Source: Sphingomonas sp. Leaf21
GTDB taxonomy: Bacteria; Pseudomonadota; Alphaproteobacteria; Sphingomonadales; Sphingomonadaceae
NCBI RefSeq assembly: GCF_916858675.1
Contig: NZ_CAKASM010000002.1
Span: 62,001 to 126,000 of the forward strand
DNA length: 64,000 nucleotides
Direction: 5' to 3'
This document shows positions 28,172-36,876 of this stretch, in pieces (position 1 is the first letter of the stretch; each line of letters begins with the position of its first letter). The notes under the pieces were generated by a model. The model worked only from the letters and a program-made list of their open reading frames with translations, searched no databases and was not told the DNA's origin. The translations under genes were made by a program, and so were the position numbers.

Positions 28172-29803
28172 ATGCGCCGTCTGCTCCTGTTGTCCGTCCT
28201 CCTCTCCGGCACCGCGATGGCGCAGGACAAGCCAGCCATCTCGGTCGAGACGCTCAAGACCGTCACGCAGACCCTGTCTTCCGACGCGTTCGAGGGGCGC
28301 GCGCCGACCACGCCCGCCGAGGACAAGACGGTCGCCTATATCATCGAGCGCTTCCAGAAGGCGGGGTTGAAGCCCGGCAACAAGGGAAGCTGGACCCAGG
28401 ACGTGCCGATGGTCGAGATCCTGGCCAACGATGTCCAGCCCTTCACCGTGTCGGGCAAGGGGGCGTCGATCCCGCTCGCCTATCGCACCGACATGGTCGT
28501 CGGCACGTACCGCGTCACGCCCCGGATCGACCTGAAGAACAGCGAGATGGTGTTCGTCGGCTATGGCATCACCGCGCCCGAAAAGGGCTGGGACGATTAT
28601 GCCGGGGTCGATGTGCGCGGCAAGACGGTGGTCATCCTGGTCAACGATGCCGATTGGCAGACCATGGGGCGCGACGGTCCGTTCGAGGGCCGGGCGATGA
28701 CCTGGTATGGTCGCTGGCCCTATAAGTTCGAGAATGCCGCCAAGCATGGCGCGGCCGCCGCGCTGATCGTGCATCAGACCGAACCGGCGGCCTATCCCTG
28801 GGCGGTGGTGCAATCCTCCTGGACCGGGCCGCAGCTCGAGCTGGACGAGGCGGGCGACCATATGGACCAGAGCCAGGTGATCGGCTGGATCCAGGAAGCC
28901 GTCGCCAAGCGGATCCTGACGGCGGCGGGGCGCGACCTGACCACGCTGACCAAGGCGGCGCAGACCAGGGGGTTCAAGGCGGTGCCGCTCGGCCTGACGC
29001 TGTCGGGGGGCTTCACCAACACGATCCGGCGCCAGGCATCGAAGAATGTGATCGGCGTGCTGCCGGGCACGTCGGAACCGGGGGACTATGTCCTCTATTC
29101 CGCGCATTGGGACCATCTGGGCCGCTGCGACGCGGTCGATGGCGACGATATCTGCAACGGCGCGGTCGACAATGCGAGCGGGGTCGCCGGGCTGGTCGCG
29201 ATCGCGGAGGCGCAGGCCAAGGCCGGCCCGGCCAAGCGCTCGATCGCCTTCCTGGCGGTGACGGCGGAGGAAAGCGGGCTGCTCGGCTCCAGCTATTACG
29301 CGCAGCATCCGATCTTTCCGCTGGCACGCACGGTCGGCGGGGTGAACATGGACGGGCTGAACGTCACCGGCCGGTCGAAGGATTTCGTGCTGGTCGGCAA
29401 GGGCAAGTCCGAGATCGAGGATCTGGCCAAGGGGCTGGTCGGCGCGCAGGGCCGCTATATCGGCGAGGAGGCCAATCCGGAACGGGGCAGCTATTATCGT
29501 TCCGACCATTTTTCCTTTGCGAAACAGGGTGTTCCCATGCTCGACGGCGGATCGGGTCAGGACAAGGTGATGGGCGGCGTCGCGGCGGGCAAGGCGGCGA
29601 CCGAGGATTATGTCGCGCATCGCTATCACAAGCCCGCCGATCAATATGACCCCAGTTGGGATTGGTCGGGTGCGGTCGAGGATTTGACCGTCTACTATCA
29701 ACTTGGCAGGACGCTCGCCGACCGGCCGGGCCTGTGGCCCAACTGGTATCCCACCGCCGAATTTCGCAGCCTTCGCGATCAAAGCAGGAAGAACGCCCAG
29801 TGA
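28172..29803 (+). CDS. M28-family metallopeptidase, exported
   Basis: 543-residue zinc aminopeptidase. Signal peptide MRRLLLLSVLLSGTAMAQ. A PA (protease-associated) insert lies at about residues 120-260 (DYAGVDVRGKTVVILVND). The co-catalytic zinc ligands are recognisable: His in YSAHWDHLG, Asp in GAVDNASGVAG, the Glu pair in VTAEESGLLGSSYY, Asp in VNMDGLNVTG and His in YRSDHFSFAKQGVP. Periplasmic peptide degradation is likely. Its TGA overlaps the GTG start of agmatine deiminase (GTGA), so it is translationally coupled to the putrescine genes, an odd functional pairing. Confidence 0.9.
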   Translation: MRRLLLLSVLLSGTAMAQDKPAISVETLKTVTQTLSSDAFEGRAPTTPAEDKTVAYIIERFQKAGLKPGNKGSWTQDVPMVEILANDVQPFTVSGKGASIPLAYRTDMVVGTYRVTPRIDLKNSEMVFVGYGITAPEKGWDDYAGVDVRGKTVVILVNDADWQTMGRDGPFEGRAMTWYGRWPYKFENAAKHGAAAALIVHQTEPAAYPWAVVQSSWTGPQLELDEAGDHMDQSQVIGWIQEAVAKRILTAAGRDLTTLTKAAQTRGFKAVPLGLTLSGGFTNTIRRQASKNVIGVLPGTSEPGDYVLYSAHWDHLGRCDAVDGDDICNGAVDNASGVAGLVAIAEAQAKAGPAKRSIAFLAVTAEESGLLGSSYYAQHPIFPLARTVGGVNMDGLNVTGRSKDFVLVGKGKSEIEDLAKGLVGAQGRYIGEEANPERGSYYRSDHFSFAKQGVPMLDGGSGQDKVMGGVAAGKAATEDYVAHRYHKPADQYDPSWDWSGAVEDLTVYYQLGRTLADRPGLWPNWYPTAEFRSLRDQSRKNAQ

Positions 29804-30798
29804 CGACGCCCGTGACCCAGTCATCCGCGACGACGCCCCCGCCGCCCGAATGGGCCCCGCACGACGCCGTCTGGATCGGCTTTCCCAGCCATCCCGAGCT
29901 ATGGGAAGAGGATCTGGAGCCCGCGCGCGAGGAGGTGCTGGCCTTTGCCCGCGCCGTCCACGCCGATGGCCGGGGCGAGCGGGTGATCCTGGTCGCCGCC
30001 GATGGCGAGGCCGCCGAGGCGGCGCGGCGGATGGCGGGCGACACCGCAGAGGTGATCGTCCAGCCGTTCGGCGACATCTGGCTGCGCGATACCGGGCCGA
30101 TCGTCACCGGCGACGGCTCCGCGCGGCTGTTCCAGTTCAACGGCTGGGGCGGCAAATACGATCTGCCGGGTGACGACACGGTCGGCGCGCGGCTGGCCGA
30201 GGATCGCGGTATCGCCGCGACCCGCTGCGACTGGGTGCTGGAGGGCGGCGCGATCGATGGCGACGGCAGCGGGCTGGTCGTGACCACGCGGCAATGCCTG
30301 CTCAACGCCAACCGCAATCCCGAGCTGAACGAAGCCGAAATCGCCGAGCGGCTGGCGCAGGATCTGGGGCTGACCCGGATCGTGTGGCTGGGCGACGGGC
30401 TGCTCAACGACCATACCGATGGCCATGTCGACAATCTGGCGCGCTTCGTCGGCCCGAACCGGATCGCATTGCCGGAGGCGGCGGAGAACGACCCCAATTG
30501 GCAGGTCTATATGGCCGCCAGGCGCGATGCGACCGCCGCCGGGCTTGAGGTCGTGACCATCCCGTCGCCGGGCCGGGTGCTGCGCGATGAGGAGATCGTG
30601 CCCGCCAGCTATATGAACTTCTATATCGGCAATGCGACGGTGGTCGTGCCACTCTATGGCAGCGAGAACGACGCGGCGGGCGTCGCGGCGATCCAGGCGA
30701 TCTTCCCCGACCGCGAGGTCGTGGGCCTGCGCGCCGACGCGATCCTGACCGGGGGGGGCAGCTTCCACTGCATCTCGCAGCAGATCCCGGCGCGGTGA
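29800..30798 (+). CDS. aguA: Agmatine deiminase
   Basis: 332-residue pentein-fold enzyme hydrolysing agmatine to N-carbamoylputrescine and ammonia. Features: DIWLRDTGPIV, FQFNGWGGKYDLPGDD, LEGGAIDGDGSG, the catalytic His in LNDHTDGHVDNLARF and the nucleophile Cys324 in GGGSFHCISQQIP at the C-terminus. The start is the GTG overlapping the M28 stop; upstream in-frame sequence is the shadow of the peptidase. The next step, aguB, follows after 111 bases. Confidence 0.95.
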   Translation: MTTPVTQSSATTPPPPEWAPHDAVWIGFPSHPELWEEDLEPAREEVLAFARAVHADGRGERVILVAADGEAAEAARRMAGDTAEVIVQPFGDIWLRDTGPIVTGDGSARLFQFNGWGGKYDLPGDDTVGARLAEDRGIAATRCDWVLEGGAIDGDGSGLVVTTRQCLLNANRNPELNEAEIAERLAQDLGLTRIVWLGDGLLNDHTDGHVDNLARFVGPNRIALPEAAENDPNWQVYMAARRDATAAGLEVVTIPSPGRVLRDEEIVPASYMNFYIGNATVVVPLYGSENDAAGVAAIQAIFPDREVVGLRADAILTGGGSFHCISQQIPAR

Positions 30799-30804
30799 TC
30801 GGCT

Positions 30805-30820
30805 GGGGGGCTTGCCCCCC
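30805..30820 (+). other. GC hairpin between aguA and aguB
   Basis: GGGGGGC-TT-GCCCCCC, a 7-bp stem with a two-base turn, 6 bases after the aguA stop and without a T-run. It may stabilise the upstream mRNA or reduce readthrough into aguB. Confidence 0.4.
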
Positions 30821-30909
30821 GATATCCGTTCGTTCGGCCCCGGGTCAAATGTCTCCCCACCCAACTCCGCACGTGACGCCGGAAAGCCGAGCCATTAAAG
30901 GGCGGGACC

Positions 30910-31758
30910 ATGACCCAGATCACCGTCGCCGCGCTGCAACTGGCCTTTACCGCCGATATCGACCGCAACATCGCCGAGGTTTCGCGCCTCGTCCGTGAGG
31001 CCGCCGCCAGGGGCGCGCAGGTGATCCTGCCGCCCGAGCTGTTCGAGGGCGAATATTTCTGTCGCGTCGAGGACGAGGGGCTGTTCGCCAACGCCAAGCC
31101 GACCGACGAACACAAGGCGGTCCGCGCGATGCAGGAACTCGCCGCCGAACTGAAGGTCCATATCCCGACCAGCTTCTTCGAGGCGGACGGGCCACACCAT
31201 TACAATTCGCTGGCGATGGTCAATCCCGACGGCAAGGTCGCGGGCGTCTATCGCAAGAGCCATATCCCGGACGGTCCGGGCTATGAGGAGAAATTCTACT
31301 TCCGCCCCGGCAATACCGGGTTCAAGGTGTGGGACGGCCCGGCGACCAAGCTGGGCGTCGGCATCTGCTGGGACCAATGGTATCCCGAGACGGCGCGCGC
31401 GATGATGCTGATGGGCGCGGAAATCCTGTTCTACCCGACTGCGATCGGCAGCGAGCCGCATGACGACAGCCTCGATACCGCGCGGCTGTGGCGGCGCGCG
31501 ATGGTCGGCCATGCGGTGTCCAACGTCGTGCCGATCGTCGCGGCCAACCGGGTCGGCTGCGAACATGGCCAGACCTTCTACGGCACCAGCTTCATCTGCG
31601 ACGAGCGCGGCGACATCCTGGCCGAACTGGGCCGCGAGGAAGAGGGCGTGATCGTCGCGACCCTCGACCTCGGCCGGGTGAAGCGCCACCGCGCGGCGTT
31701 CGGCTTCTTCCGCGACCGGCGGCCGGAACTCTACGGGCGGCTGGTTCAGGATATCTGA
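30910..31758 (+). CDS. aguB: N-carbamoylputrescine amidase
   Basis: 282-residue nitrilase-superfamily amidase converting N-carbamoylputrescine to putrescine, CO2 and ammonia. The catalytic triad is complete: Glu43 in LPPELFEGEY, Lys116 in YRKSHIPDGPGY and Cys153 in VGICWDQWYPE. The EPHDDSLDTARLWRRAM and GCEHGQTFYGTSF blocks fit AguB rather than other nitrilases. With aguA it completes the agmatine-to-putrescine route; an arginine decarboxylase is not visible here. Confidence 0.95.
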   Translation: MTQITVAALQLAFTADIDRNIAEVSRLVREAAARGAQVILPPELFEGEYFCRVEDEGLFANAKPTDEHKAVRAMQELAAELKVHIPTSFFEADGPHHYNSLAMVNPDGKVAGVYRKSHIPDGPGYEEKFYFRPGNTGFKVWDGPATKLGVGICWDQWYPETARAMMLMGAEILFYPTAIGSEPHDDSLDTARLWRRAMVGHAVSNVVPIVAANRVGCEHGQTFYGTSFICDERGDILAELGREEEGVIVATLDLGRVKRHRAAFGFFRDRRPELYGRLVQDI

Positions 31759-31762
31759 CGCC

Positions 31763-31841
31763 CGTCATCCCGGCGGAGGCTGGAACCTCTCGTCCTGTCG
31801 GGCGCGGATCGTGAGAGGCTCCAGCCTTCGCCGGGGCGACG
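31763..31841. repeat. Palindromic intergenic repeat / bidirectional terminator, family C
   Basis: Left arm CGTCATCCCGGCGGAGGCTG continuing GAACCTCTC pairs with right arm GAGAGGCTCCAGCCTTCGCC continuing GGGGCGACG. It is the common alphaproteobacterial CATCCCGGCGAAGGCTGG-type repeat and fills the 92-base gap between convergent aguB and the uracil-DNA glycosylase gene. Confidence 0.65.
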
Positions 31842-31850
31842 ATCCGGCGG

Positions 31851-32525
31851 CTACCCCCGCAATTTCACCGCGCGGGCGAAGACGGCCTCGAACATCTCGG
31901 GCGTCAGGCGGCCGGTATTCTGGTTGTAGCGCGAGCAGTGATAGCTATCGAGCACCACCGGGCCGCCGCCGGGCAGCCGGTGTTCCGCCAGATGGGCGAA
32001 GCGCGCCTTGGGCAGGCGTCCGCCGAGCGCCTTGATGACCGAGCGATGCGCGATCTCGCCCAGCGCGACGACGACCGACAGGCGGGGCAGCGCCGCCAGT
32101 TCGGCTTCGAGGAAGGACCGGCAGGTGCGGATCTCGTCCGGCATGGGCTTGTTCTCGGGCGGCAGGCATTTGACCGCGTTCAGGATCACCGCGCCCTTCA
32201 GCGTCAGTCCGTCATCGATCCTGGCCGCGAATTCCCCCTCGGCCAGCCCGAATTTGGCGAGCGTGCCATAGAGGAGCGGACCCGCACCGTCGCCGGTAAA
32301 GGGGCGGCCGGTGCGGTGCGCGCCATGCTTGCCGGGGGCGAGGCCGACGACCGCCAGCCACGCCTCGCCATCGCCGAAGGGGGGAACGGGGGCGTTCCAC
32401 CAGCCGGGATATTCGGCGGCGACCGCCTGGCGGATCTCGACCAGGCGGGGACAGAGCGGGCAGTCGCGCGGCGGCTGGATCGGGGCCAACGGGGCGGGGA
32501 TCACGGGAAAGGATGCGTCGGGCAT
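31851..32525 (-). CDS. Uracil-DNA glycosylase family 5 (UdgB-like)
   Basis: DNA repair glycosylase, 224 residues from the ATG used here. Motif A GLAPGKHGAHRTGRPFTG and motif B with SYHCSRYN identify a family 4/5 UDG; motif A with Gly-Lys-His-Gly-Ala fits the UDGb group, which also removes hypoxanthine and some other deaminated bases. Cysteines near the start (DCPLCPRLVEIR) and in AVKCLPPENKP and YHC are candidate iron-sulphur ligands. Another ATG at 32,549 would overlap the divergent folK start in a CATG. Neither start has a clear Shine-Dalgarno. Confidence 0.85.
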   Translation of the reverse strand: MPDASFPVIPAPLAPIQPPRDCPLCPRLVEIRQAVAAEYPGWWNAPVPPFGDGEAWLAVVGLAPGKHGAHRTGRPFTGDGAGPLLYGTLAKFGLAEGEFAARIDDGLTLKGAVILNAVKCLPPENKPMPDEIRTCRSFLEAELAALPRLSVVVALGEIAHRSVIKALGGRLPKARFAHLAEHRLPGGGPVVLDSYHCSRYNQNTGRLTPEMFEAVFARAVKLRG

Positions 32526-32547
32526 CGCGCTCGGGTAGTCGGGTGAC

Positions 32548-33024
32548 ATGACGACGACAAGCTATGCCATCGCGCTGGGTTCCAACCGTCCGGGACGGCA
32601 TGGCGGGCCGCGTGACGAGATTCGCGCGGCGCTGGCGGCCTTGCCGGGGGTCTATGCGGTGTCGCCGATCCTCATCACCGCGCCGGTCGGTCCGTCGATC
32701 CGGGCCTTCGCCAATGCCGCCGCGCTGATCGAAAGCCCGCTCGCCCCACCCGCTATGCTCGCGCGGCTGAAGGCGGTGGAGCGCGCGTTCGGGCGGCGGC
32801 GCGGGCAGCGCTGGGGCGCGCGGGTGATCGATCTGGACATCATCCTCTGGTCGGGAGGCAAGTGGCGCTCGCGCGGACTGACCGTGCCGCATACCGCCTA
32901 TGCGAGCCGCGCCTTCGTGCTGCATCCCCTGGCGGCGATCGCGGGGGACTGGCGCGATCCGTGGGACGGTCGGCGCATTCGCCATCTTCGACATGGTGTT
33001 GACCGCAGGCGTCCGCGCCCCTAG
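32548..33024 (+). CDS. folK: 6-hydroxymethyl-7,8-dihydropterin pyrophosphokinase
   Basis: 158-residue folate-pathway enzyme transferring pyrophosphate from ATP to hydroxymethyl-dihydropterin. The HPPK signature is present in variant form: ALGSNRPGRHGGP at the start, FANAAALIES, LKAVERAFGRRRGQRWGARV and the metal-binding IDLDIILWSG, then LTVPHTAYASRAFVLHPLAA. It is slightly smaller than average and ends in an arginine-rich tail. It is divergent from the UDG gene with almost no spacer; a tRNA-Lys follows 20 bases downstream. Confidence 0.92.
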   Translation: MTTTSYAIALGSNRPGRHGGPRDEIRAALAALPGVYAVSPILITAPVGPSIRAFANAAALIESPLAPPAMLARLKAVERAFGRRRGQRWGARVIDLDIILWSGGKWRSRGLTVPHTAYASRAFVLHPLAAIAGDWRDPWDGRRIRHLRHGVDRRRPRP

Positions 33025-33044
33025 GTCGCTTCCACCCCGATGGA

Positions 33045-33120
33045 GGGTCCGTAGCTCAGTTGGTAGAGCAAGCGACTTTTAATCGAGAGGTCCCGGGTTC
33101 GAGTCCCGGCGGACCCACCA
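33045..33120 (+). tRNA. tRNA-Lys(TTT)
   Basis: 76 bases including the encoded CCA. Acceptor GGGTCCG pairs with CGGACCC; D-stem GCTC/GAGC; anticodon loop CTTTTAA with TTT at 33,078-33,080; T-stem CCGGG/CCCGG with TTCGAGT loop. The anticodon stem AGCGA/TCGAG has only three Watson-Crick pairs next to the loop; the two outer positions read A-G and G-A. Confidence 0.96.
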
Positions 33121-33228
33121 TCGGGTTTTCGGGACCAGCTGCGGCGACACGCGGCGTCCTGATCCGGCACCGCCGATCCTCGTATACGCTTGTGCTAACC
33201 GCTTCTTAAAGGCGATTATGGGACAGCG

Positions 33229-35745
33229 ATGGCCGTGCCCCAGGACAAGCGCCCCATGGAATTTCCGCTCATTGCCCCCAATCCGCCTCGGCTGTCCGAG
33301 CAGATCGACGGGCTGATCCGGATCGAGGCTTCCGGACAGTTCAGCAATGGCGGGCCCGAGGTGCGCGCGCTGGAGGCGGAGATGGTCGCGCGGCTGTTCG
33401 GCGGACGGGGGGCGGCGCTGGCGGTCGGCAACGCGACGCTGGGGCTGATGATCGCGATCCGCCAGGCGGCGGGGATGACGCCCGCACCCGGCGCGCTGGC
33501 GATGATGCCGACGATGACCTTCGCGGCCACGGGGCAGGCGGCGATATGGGCGGGGCTGACGCCGCTGGTCATCGACGTCGATCCCGACGACTGGACCGCC
33601 GACGCGGCCGGGGAGGAGCGGATGCTGGCGCGCTATGGTGACCGCATCCGGGTGATCGTGCCCTATGCGACCTTCGGCACCGCCATCGACCTCGATCGCT
33701 ATGCCTGGCTGGCGCGGCGCCATGGGGTGGGGATCGTGATCGATGCCGCCGCGTCGTTGGGCACCCTGGATGCGGATGGTCGCGGCTTCGGCACGGGCGC
33801 GCCCTTCACCCTGGTCTATTCGATGCACGCGACCAAGACCTTCTCGGTCGGCGAGGGCGGACTGATCTACAGCGGCGACGTCGAGCGGATCGACCGGTTG
33901 CGCGCGATGGTGAATTTCGGCTTCGAGAGCGGGCGCAGCGCGACGCTGCCGGGCATCAACGCCAAGATGCCCGAAGTGCTGGCGCTGATGGCACGGTGCA
34001 AGCTGGCGGAGATCGATCGGGTCTGCGATGCGCGCGCCGCGCTCGACCACGAATATCGCGCGGCCTTGCCCGGCTGGTCGTTCCAGCGGGAGACGGCGCG
34101 GCGACAGGCGACCCAGTTCATGCCGGTGCTGCTCCCGCCCGCGCTGGGGCCCCGTCGCGACGCGGTGATCGCGATGCTGGCCGACCATGGCGTCGGGGCG
34201 GGGCATTATTTCAGCCCGCATCTGGGCGAGCAGCCCTGGTTTCGCGAGGCGGCGCTGATCGAACCGACGCCTGTGGCCGACCAGATCTCCGCGCGCATGA
34301 TCAGCCTGCCGATCACCGACGCGATGGAGCCGGGCGCGGCGAACATCGTCGCCCACCGGCTGCGGATCGTCGTGGCGCGGGTGTCCGAAGGATGCGCCGC
34401 CACGACGGATGCCGACACGGCGGGGCCGGTCAATTGTCTCGTCATCGGCGGCGGCCCGGCCGGCACCGCCATATTGACCGCGGCGAGCAAGAACGGATCG
34501 CTCGAGGAACTCGCGCGGGGCGGACTGACGCTGGTCGAGCGATCGGCGCGCATCGGTTCGGGCGCGCTGGGCGACTATGCGATCCGGTCGGATACGACGG
34601 CGGAGACGTTCCTGTCGGCGGTGAAGGACAATCCCCATCCCGAACTGGCCGCGCTGGAGACGCATCCTGCGGGTCGGGTGATGGCTGGCTATTGCGGTGC
34701 GCTGGGAGCGCCGCTTCGCGATACCGCGCCGTTGCTGGACGCGACCGCGTCCGCCTTGCGCGACATCGTGACGGAGCGGGGCGGCCGGATATGGACCGGT
34801 GTCGAGGCGGTGCGCGCCGAACGTACCCGGGACGGGCTATGGCGCACGACGCTGATGGAGGGCGGAGAGGAGCGACAGGTCACCGCGCGCAGCGTCGTCG
34901 TCGCCACCGGCGGGGTTCAGACCGAGGCTCAGGTCGCCGCGACCGTCGTGGCGGGCCTGCCCCTGGGTGAAATGGCGGGGGCGCGGCTGATGCGGTCCGA
35001 CGCGCTGCTCCGTCATGGCGGGACGGGCGAAGCGGTCGCGCGGCTGGCGCAGGTGCGCGCACCGCGGATCGTGATCGTCGGCGCCTCGACCAGCGCGCTC
35101 GCCTCGGCGGTGCAATTGCTCAAATGCCATGACCTGCCGCTCGGCGCGGGTGCGGTCACGCTGGTCGTGCGCAATCCGCCCAAGCCCTTCTTCCCGACGG
35201 TGGCGGCGGCACAGGCGGAAGGGTTCACCGATTTCACGGCCGACGACATTTGTCCGGTGAGCGGCTTCGTGCTGCGGCTGGCGGGGCTTCGGCTCGAGTC
35301 GCGCGAGCTCGTACTGCGGATACTGGGGCTGGGCGGGCGGGTCCCCGATCCGCGCCTGACGATCCACCGGATCGCGGGCGATGACGACCATCGGGCCCGC
35401 GCGCTGATCGGGGAGGCCGATCTGGTGGTCGGTGCGCTGGGCTATCGACCGCGCGCGCTGCCGCTGTTCGATGAAGCGGGCGCACCGATCGCGCTGGCGC
35501 ATATGGCCGGGCGGCCAATGGTCGATCGCCATTGCCGAATTCTCGACGCGGGCGACCGACCGGTGCCGGGGGCCTATGGCATCGGGCTGTCCGCCGGGTT
35601 CGTGCCCTGGGGCGCCCTGGGCGGCGAAAAGAGCTTTCGCGGCCAGGCCAACGGCCTGTGGCTGTGGCAGAACCATGTCGGCCAGATGATCGTCGACCAG
35701 TTGCTCGATCGGAACGACGTCGACCGGAGCCATGAAGCGGCATGA
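33229..35745 (+). CDS. Fusion: DegT-type PLP aminotransferase + FAD/NAD(P)-binding monooxygenase-like domain
   Basis: 838 residues, two enzymes in one chain. Residues about 1-390 are a complete DegT/DnrJ/EryC1/StrS aminotransferase: PLP-binding AVGNATLGLMIAIRQ, Asp172 in VIDAAASLG and the Schiff-base Lys203 in YSMHATKTFSVGEGG. After a short linker, residues about 400-838 are a flavoprotein with a first dinucleotide fold (CLVIGGGPAGTA, residues about 403-414), VVVATGG, a second one (IVIVGASTSALASA, from about 613) and VVGALGYRP (Tyr739), resembling the ATGY motif of N-hydroxylating flavin monooxygenases. It overlaps the following GT2 by 4 bases. Function unknown; making and oxidising an amino group on a sugar-like substrate is one hypothesis. 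An ATG at 33,256 is an alternative start. Confidence 0.85.
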   Translation: MAVPQDKRPMEFPLIAPNPPRLSEQIDGLIRIEASGQFSNGGPEVRALEAEMVARLFGGRGAALAVGNATLGLMIAIRQAAGMTPAPGALAMMPTMTFAATGQAAIWAGLTPLVIDVDPDDWTADAAGEERMLARYGDRIRVIVPYATFGTAIDLDRYAWLARRHGVGIVIDAAASLGTLDADGRGFGTGAPFTLVYSMHATKTFSVGEGGLIYSGDVERIDRLRAMVNFGFESGRSATLPGINAKMPEVLALMARCKLAEIDRVCDARAALDHEYRAALPGWSFQRETARRQATQFMPVLLPPALGPRRDAVIAMLADHGVGAGHYFSPHLGEQPWFREAALIEPTPVADQISARMISLPITDAMEPGAANIVAHRLRIVVARVSEGCAATTDADTAGPVNCLVIGGGPAGTAILTAASKNGSLEELARGGLTLVERSARIGSGALGDYAIRSDTTAETFLSAVKDNPHPELAALETHPAGRVMAGYCGALGAPLRDTAPLLDATASALRDIVTERGGRIWTGVEAVRAERTRDGLWRTTLMEGGEERQVTARSVVVATGGVQTEAQVAATVVAGLPLGEMAGARLMRSDALLRHGGTGEAVARLAQVRAPRIVIVGASTSALASAVQLLKCHDLPLGAGAVTLVVRNPPKPFFPTVAAAQAEGFTDFTADDICPVSGFVLRLAGLRLESRELVLRILGLGGRVPDPRLTIHRIAGDDDHRARALIGEADLVVGALGYRPRALPLFDEAGAPIALAHMAGRPMVDRHCRILDAGDRPVPGAYGIGLSAGFVPWGALGGEKSFRGQANGLWLWQNHVGQMIVDQLLDRNDVDRSHEAA

Positions 35746-36806
35746 GCCATCCGGTCGTCAGCATCGTCATCCCGGCCTATAACGGCGCCGCGCTGATCGG
35801 CGAGACGCTGGCGAGCCTCGGTGCGCAGACGCTGACCGACTGGGAGGCGCTGGTCGTCGACGACTGTTCGTCCGACGACACGCGCGCGCTGGTGCGAGGC
35901 TGGCCCGATCGCCGGGTTCGCCTGATCGAGAATGCGGTCAATGGCGGACCGGTGACGACCCGCAATCGCGGCTTCGCCGAGGCGCGCGGACGCTATCTGG
36001 CGGGGCTGGACCAGGACGATCTGTGCCGCCCCGAACGGCTGGCGCGGCAGGTCGCCTATCTGGAGGCGAACCCCGATGTCGTGCTGGCGGGGGCGCAGAC
36101 CGAGCAGCTGGTCGAGGGGCGGGTGCTGCCGATGGACTATGCGGCGCATACCACGCCCGACCTTATCCGCTGGTTGAGCTGGATCGAGAACCCGCTCGCC
36201 TGGTCGACGGTGATGGTGCGCGGCGACGTTGCGCGGCGGCTGGAACCCTTCACCCGGCCCGAGATCCTCTATGCCGAGGATTTCGACCTGTATCACCGTA
36301 TCGTCGCGTTCGGCCGGATCGCGCGGCTGGACGAACCATTGCTGATCTATCGCCAGCATGCGGGTGGGGCGTCGAAGCGGTTCATCGCGCAGATGCGGGC
36401 GAGCGCGACCCGCGTCCTGGCGGACGCGCATACCGCGCTGCTGGGCGACGCGGCCGGGGATATCGCCGGCCTGCTGGTCCGGCATAATATGGGCGGACTG
36501 CCGGTGCCGGACGGCGCGACGCTGCGGCGGCTGGGTCGGGCGATCGCGGTGTTGCAAGGGGCCTATCTGCGCCAGGTCGCACCCGATCAGGAGAGCGTGA
36601 CGCTCATCCGGTGGGAAACCGCGCGACGATGGCGGCAATTGGCGCGGACGGCGCTGCGCTCGGGGCGGGTCACGCTCGCCGATGTGCTGGCATCGCGGCC
36701 GCCGCATCTCGGGCTCGGCTATGCCGGGGTCGACGATCTGCTCCGCTGGCGCGCGATCGGACTGGTGCGCCGGTTCAGACCGGGAATACCGGTCGACCAA
36801 ACCTGA
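35742..36806 (+). CDS. Glycosyltransferase family 2
   Basis: 354-residue GT-A fold transferase. N-terminal VSIVIPAYNGAALIGETLAS, nucleotide-binding LVVDDCSSDDTRALV, the metal-site DxD equivalent in YLAGLDQDDLCRPER, and a probable catalytic base in EDFDLYHRI. It has no membrane segment. The C-terminal 100 residues are a separate helical region. Its ATG overlaps the stop of the aminotransferase-flavoprotein fusion (ATGA), so the two are made together and presumably act on the same product, for example in a surface glycan. Donor and acceptor are unknown. Confidence 0.88.
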   Translation: MSHPVVSIVIPAYNGAALIGETLASLGAQTLTDWEALVVDDCSSDDTRALVRGWPDRRVRLIENAVNGGPVTTRNRGFAEARGRYLAGLDQDDLCRPERLARQVAYLEANPDVVLAGAQTEQLVEGRVLPMDYAAHTTPDLIRWLSWIENPLAWSTVMVRGDVARRLEPFTRPEILYAEDFDLYHRIVAFGRIARLDEPLLIYRQHAGGASKRFIAQMRASATRVLADAHTALLGDAAGDIAGLLVRHNMGGLPVPDGATLRRLGRAIAVLQGAYLRQVAPDQESVTLIRWETARRWRQLARTALRSGRVTLADVLASRPPHLGLGYAGVDDLLRWRAIGLVRRFRPGIPVDQT

Positions 36807-36876
36807 TCTTCGAAATGCCGGGCCGGTCGGTCAGGAAGACAGCCGGTCCGTCGTGGTGCGGACCGGCGTCGATCGT

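Noticed and set aside
28076..29824. 582-codon minus-strand frame opposite the M28 peptidase
   Set aside because: Antisense shadow; the plus strand carries signal peptide and all zinc ligands.
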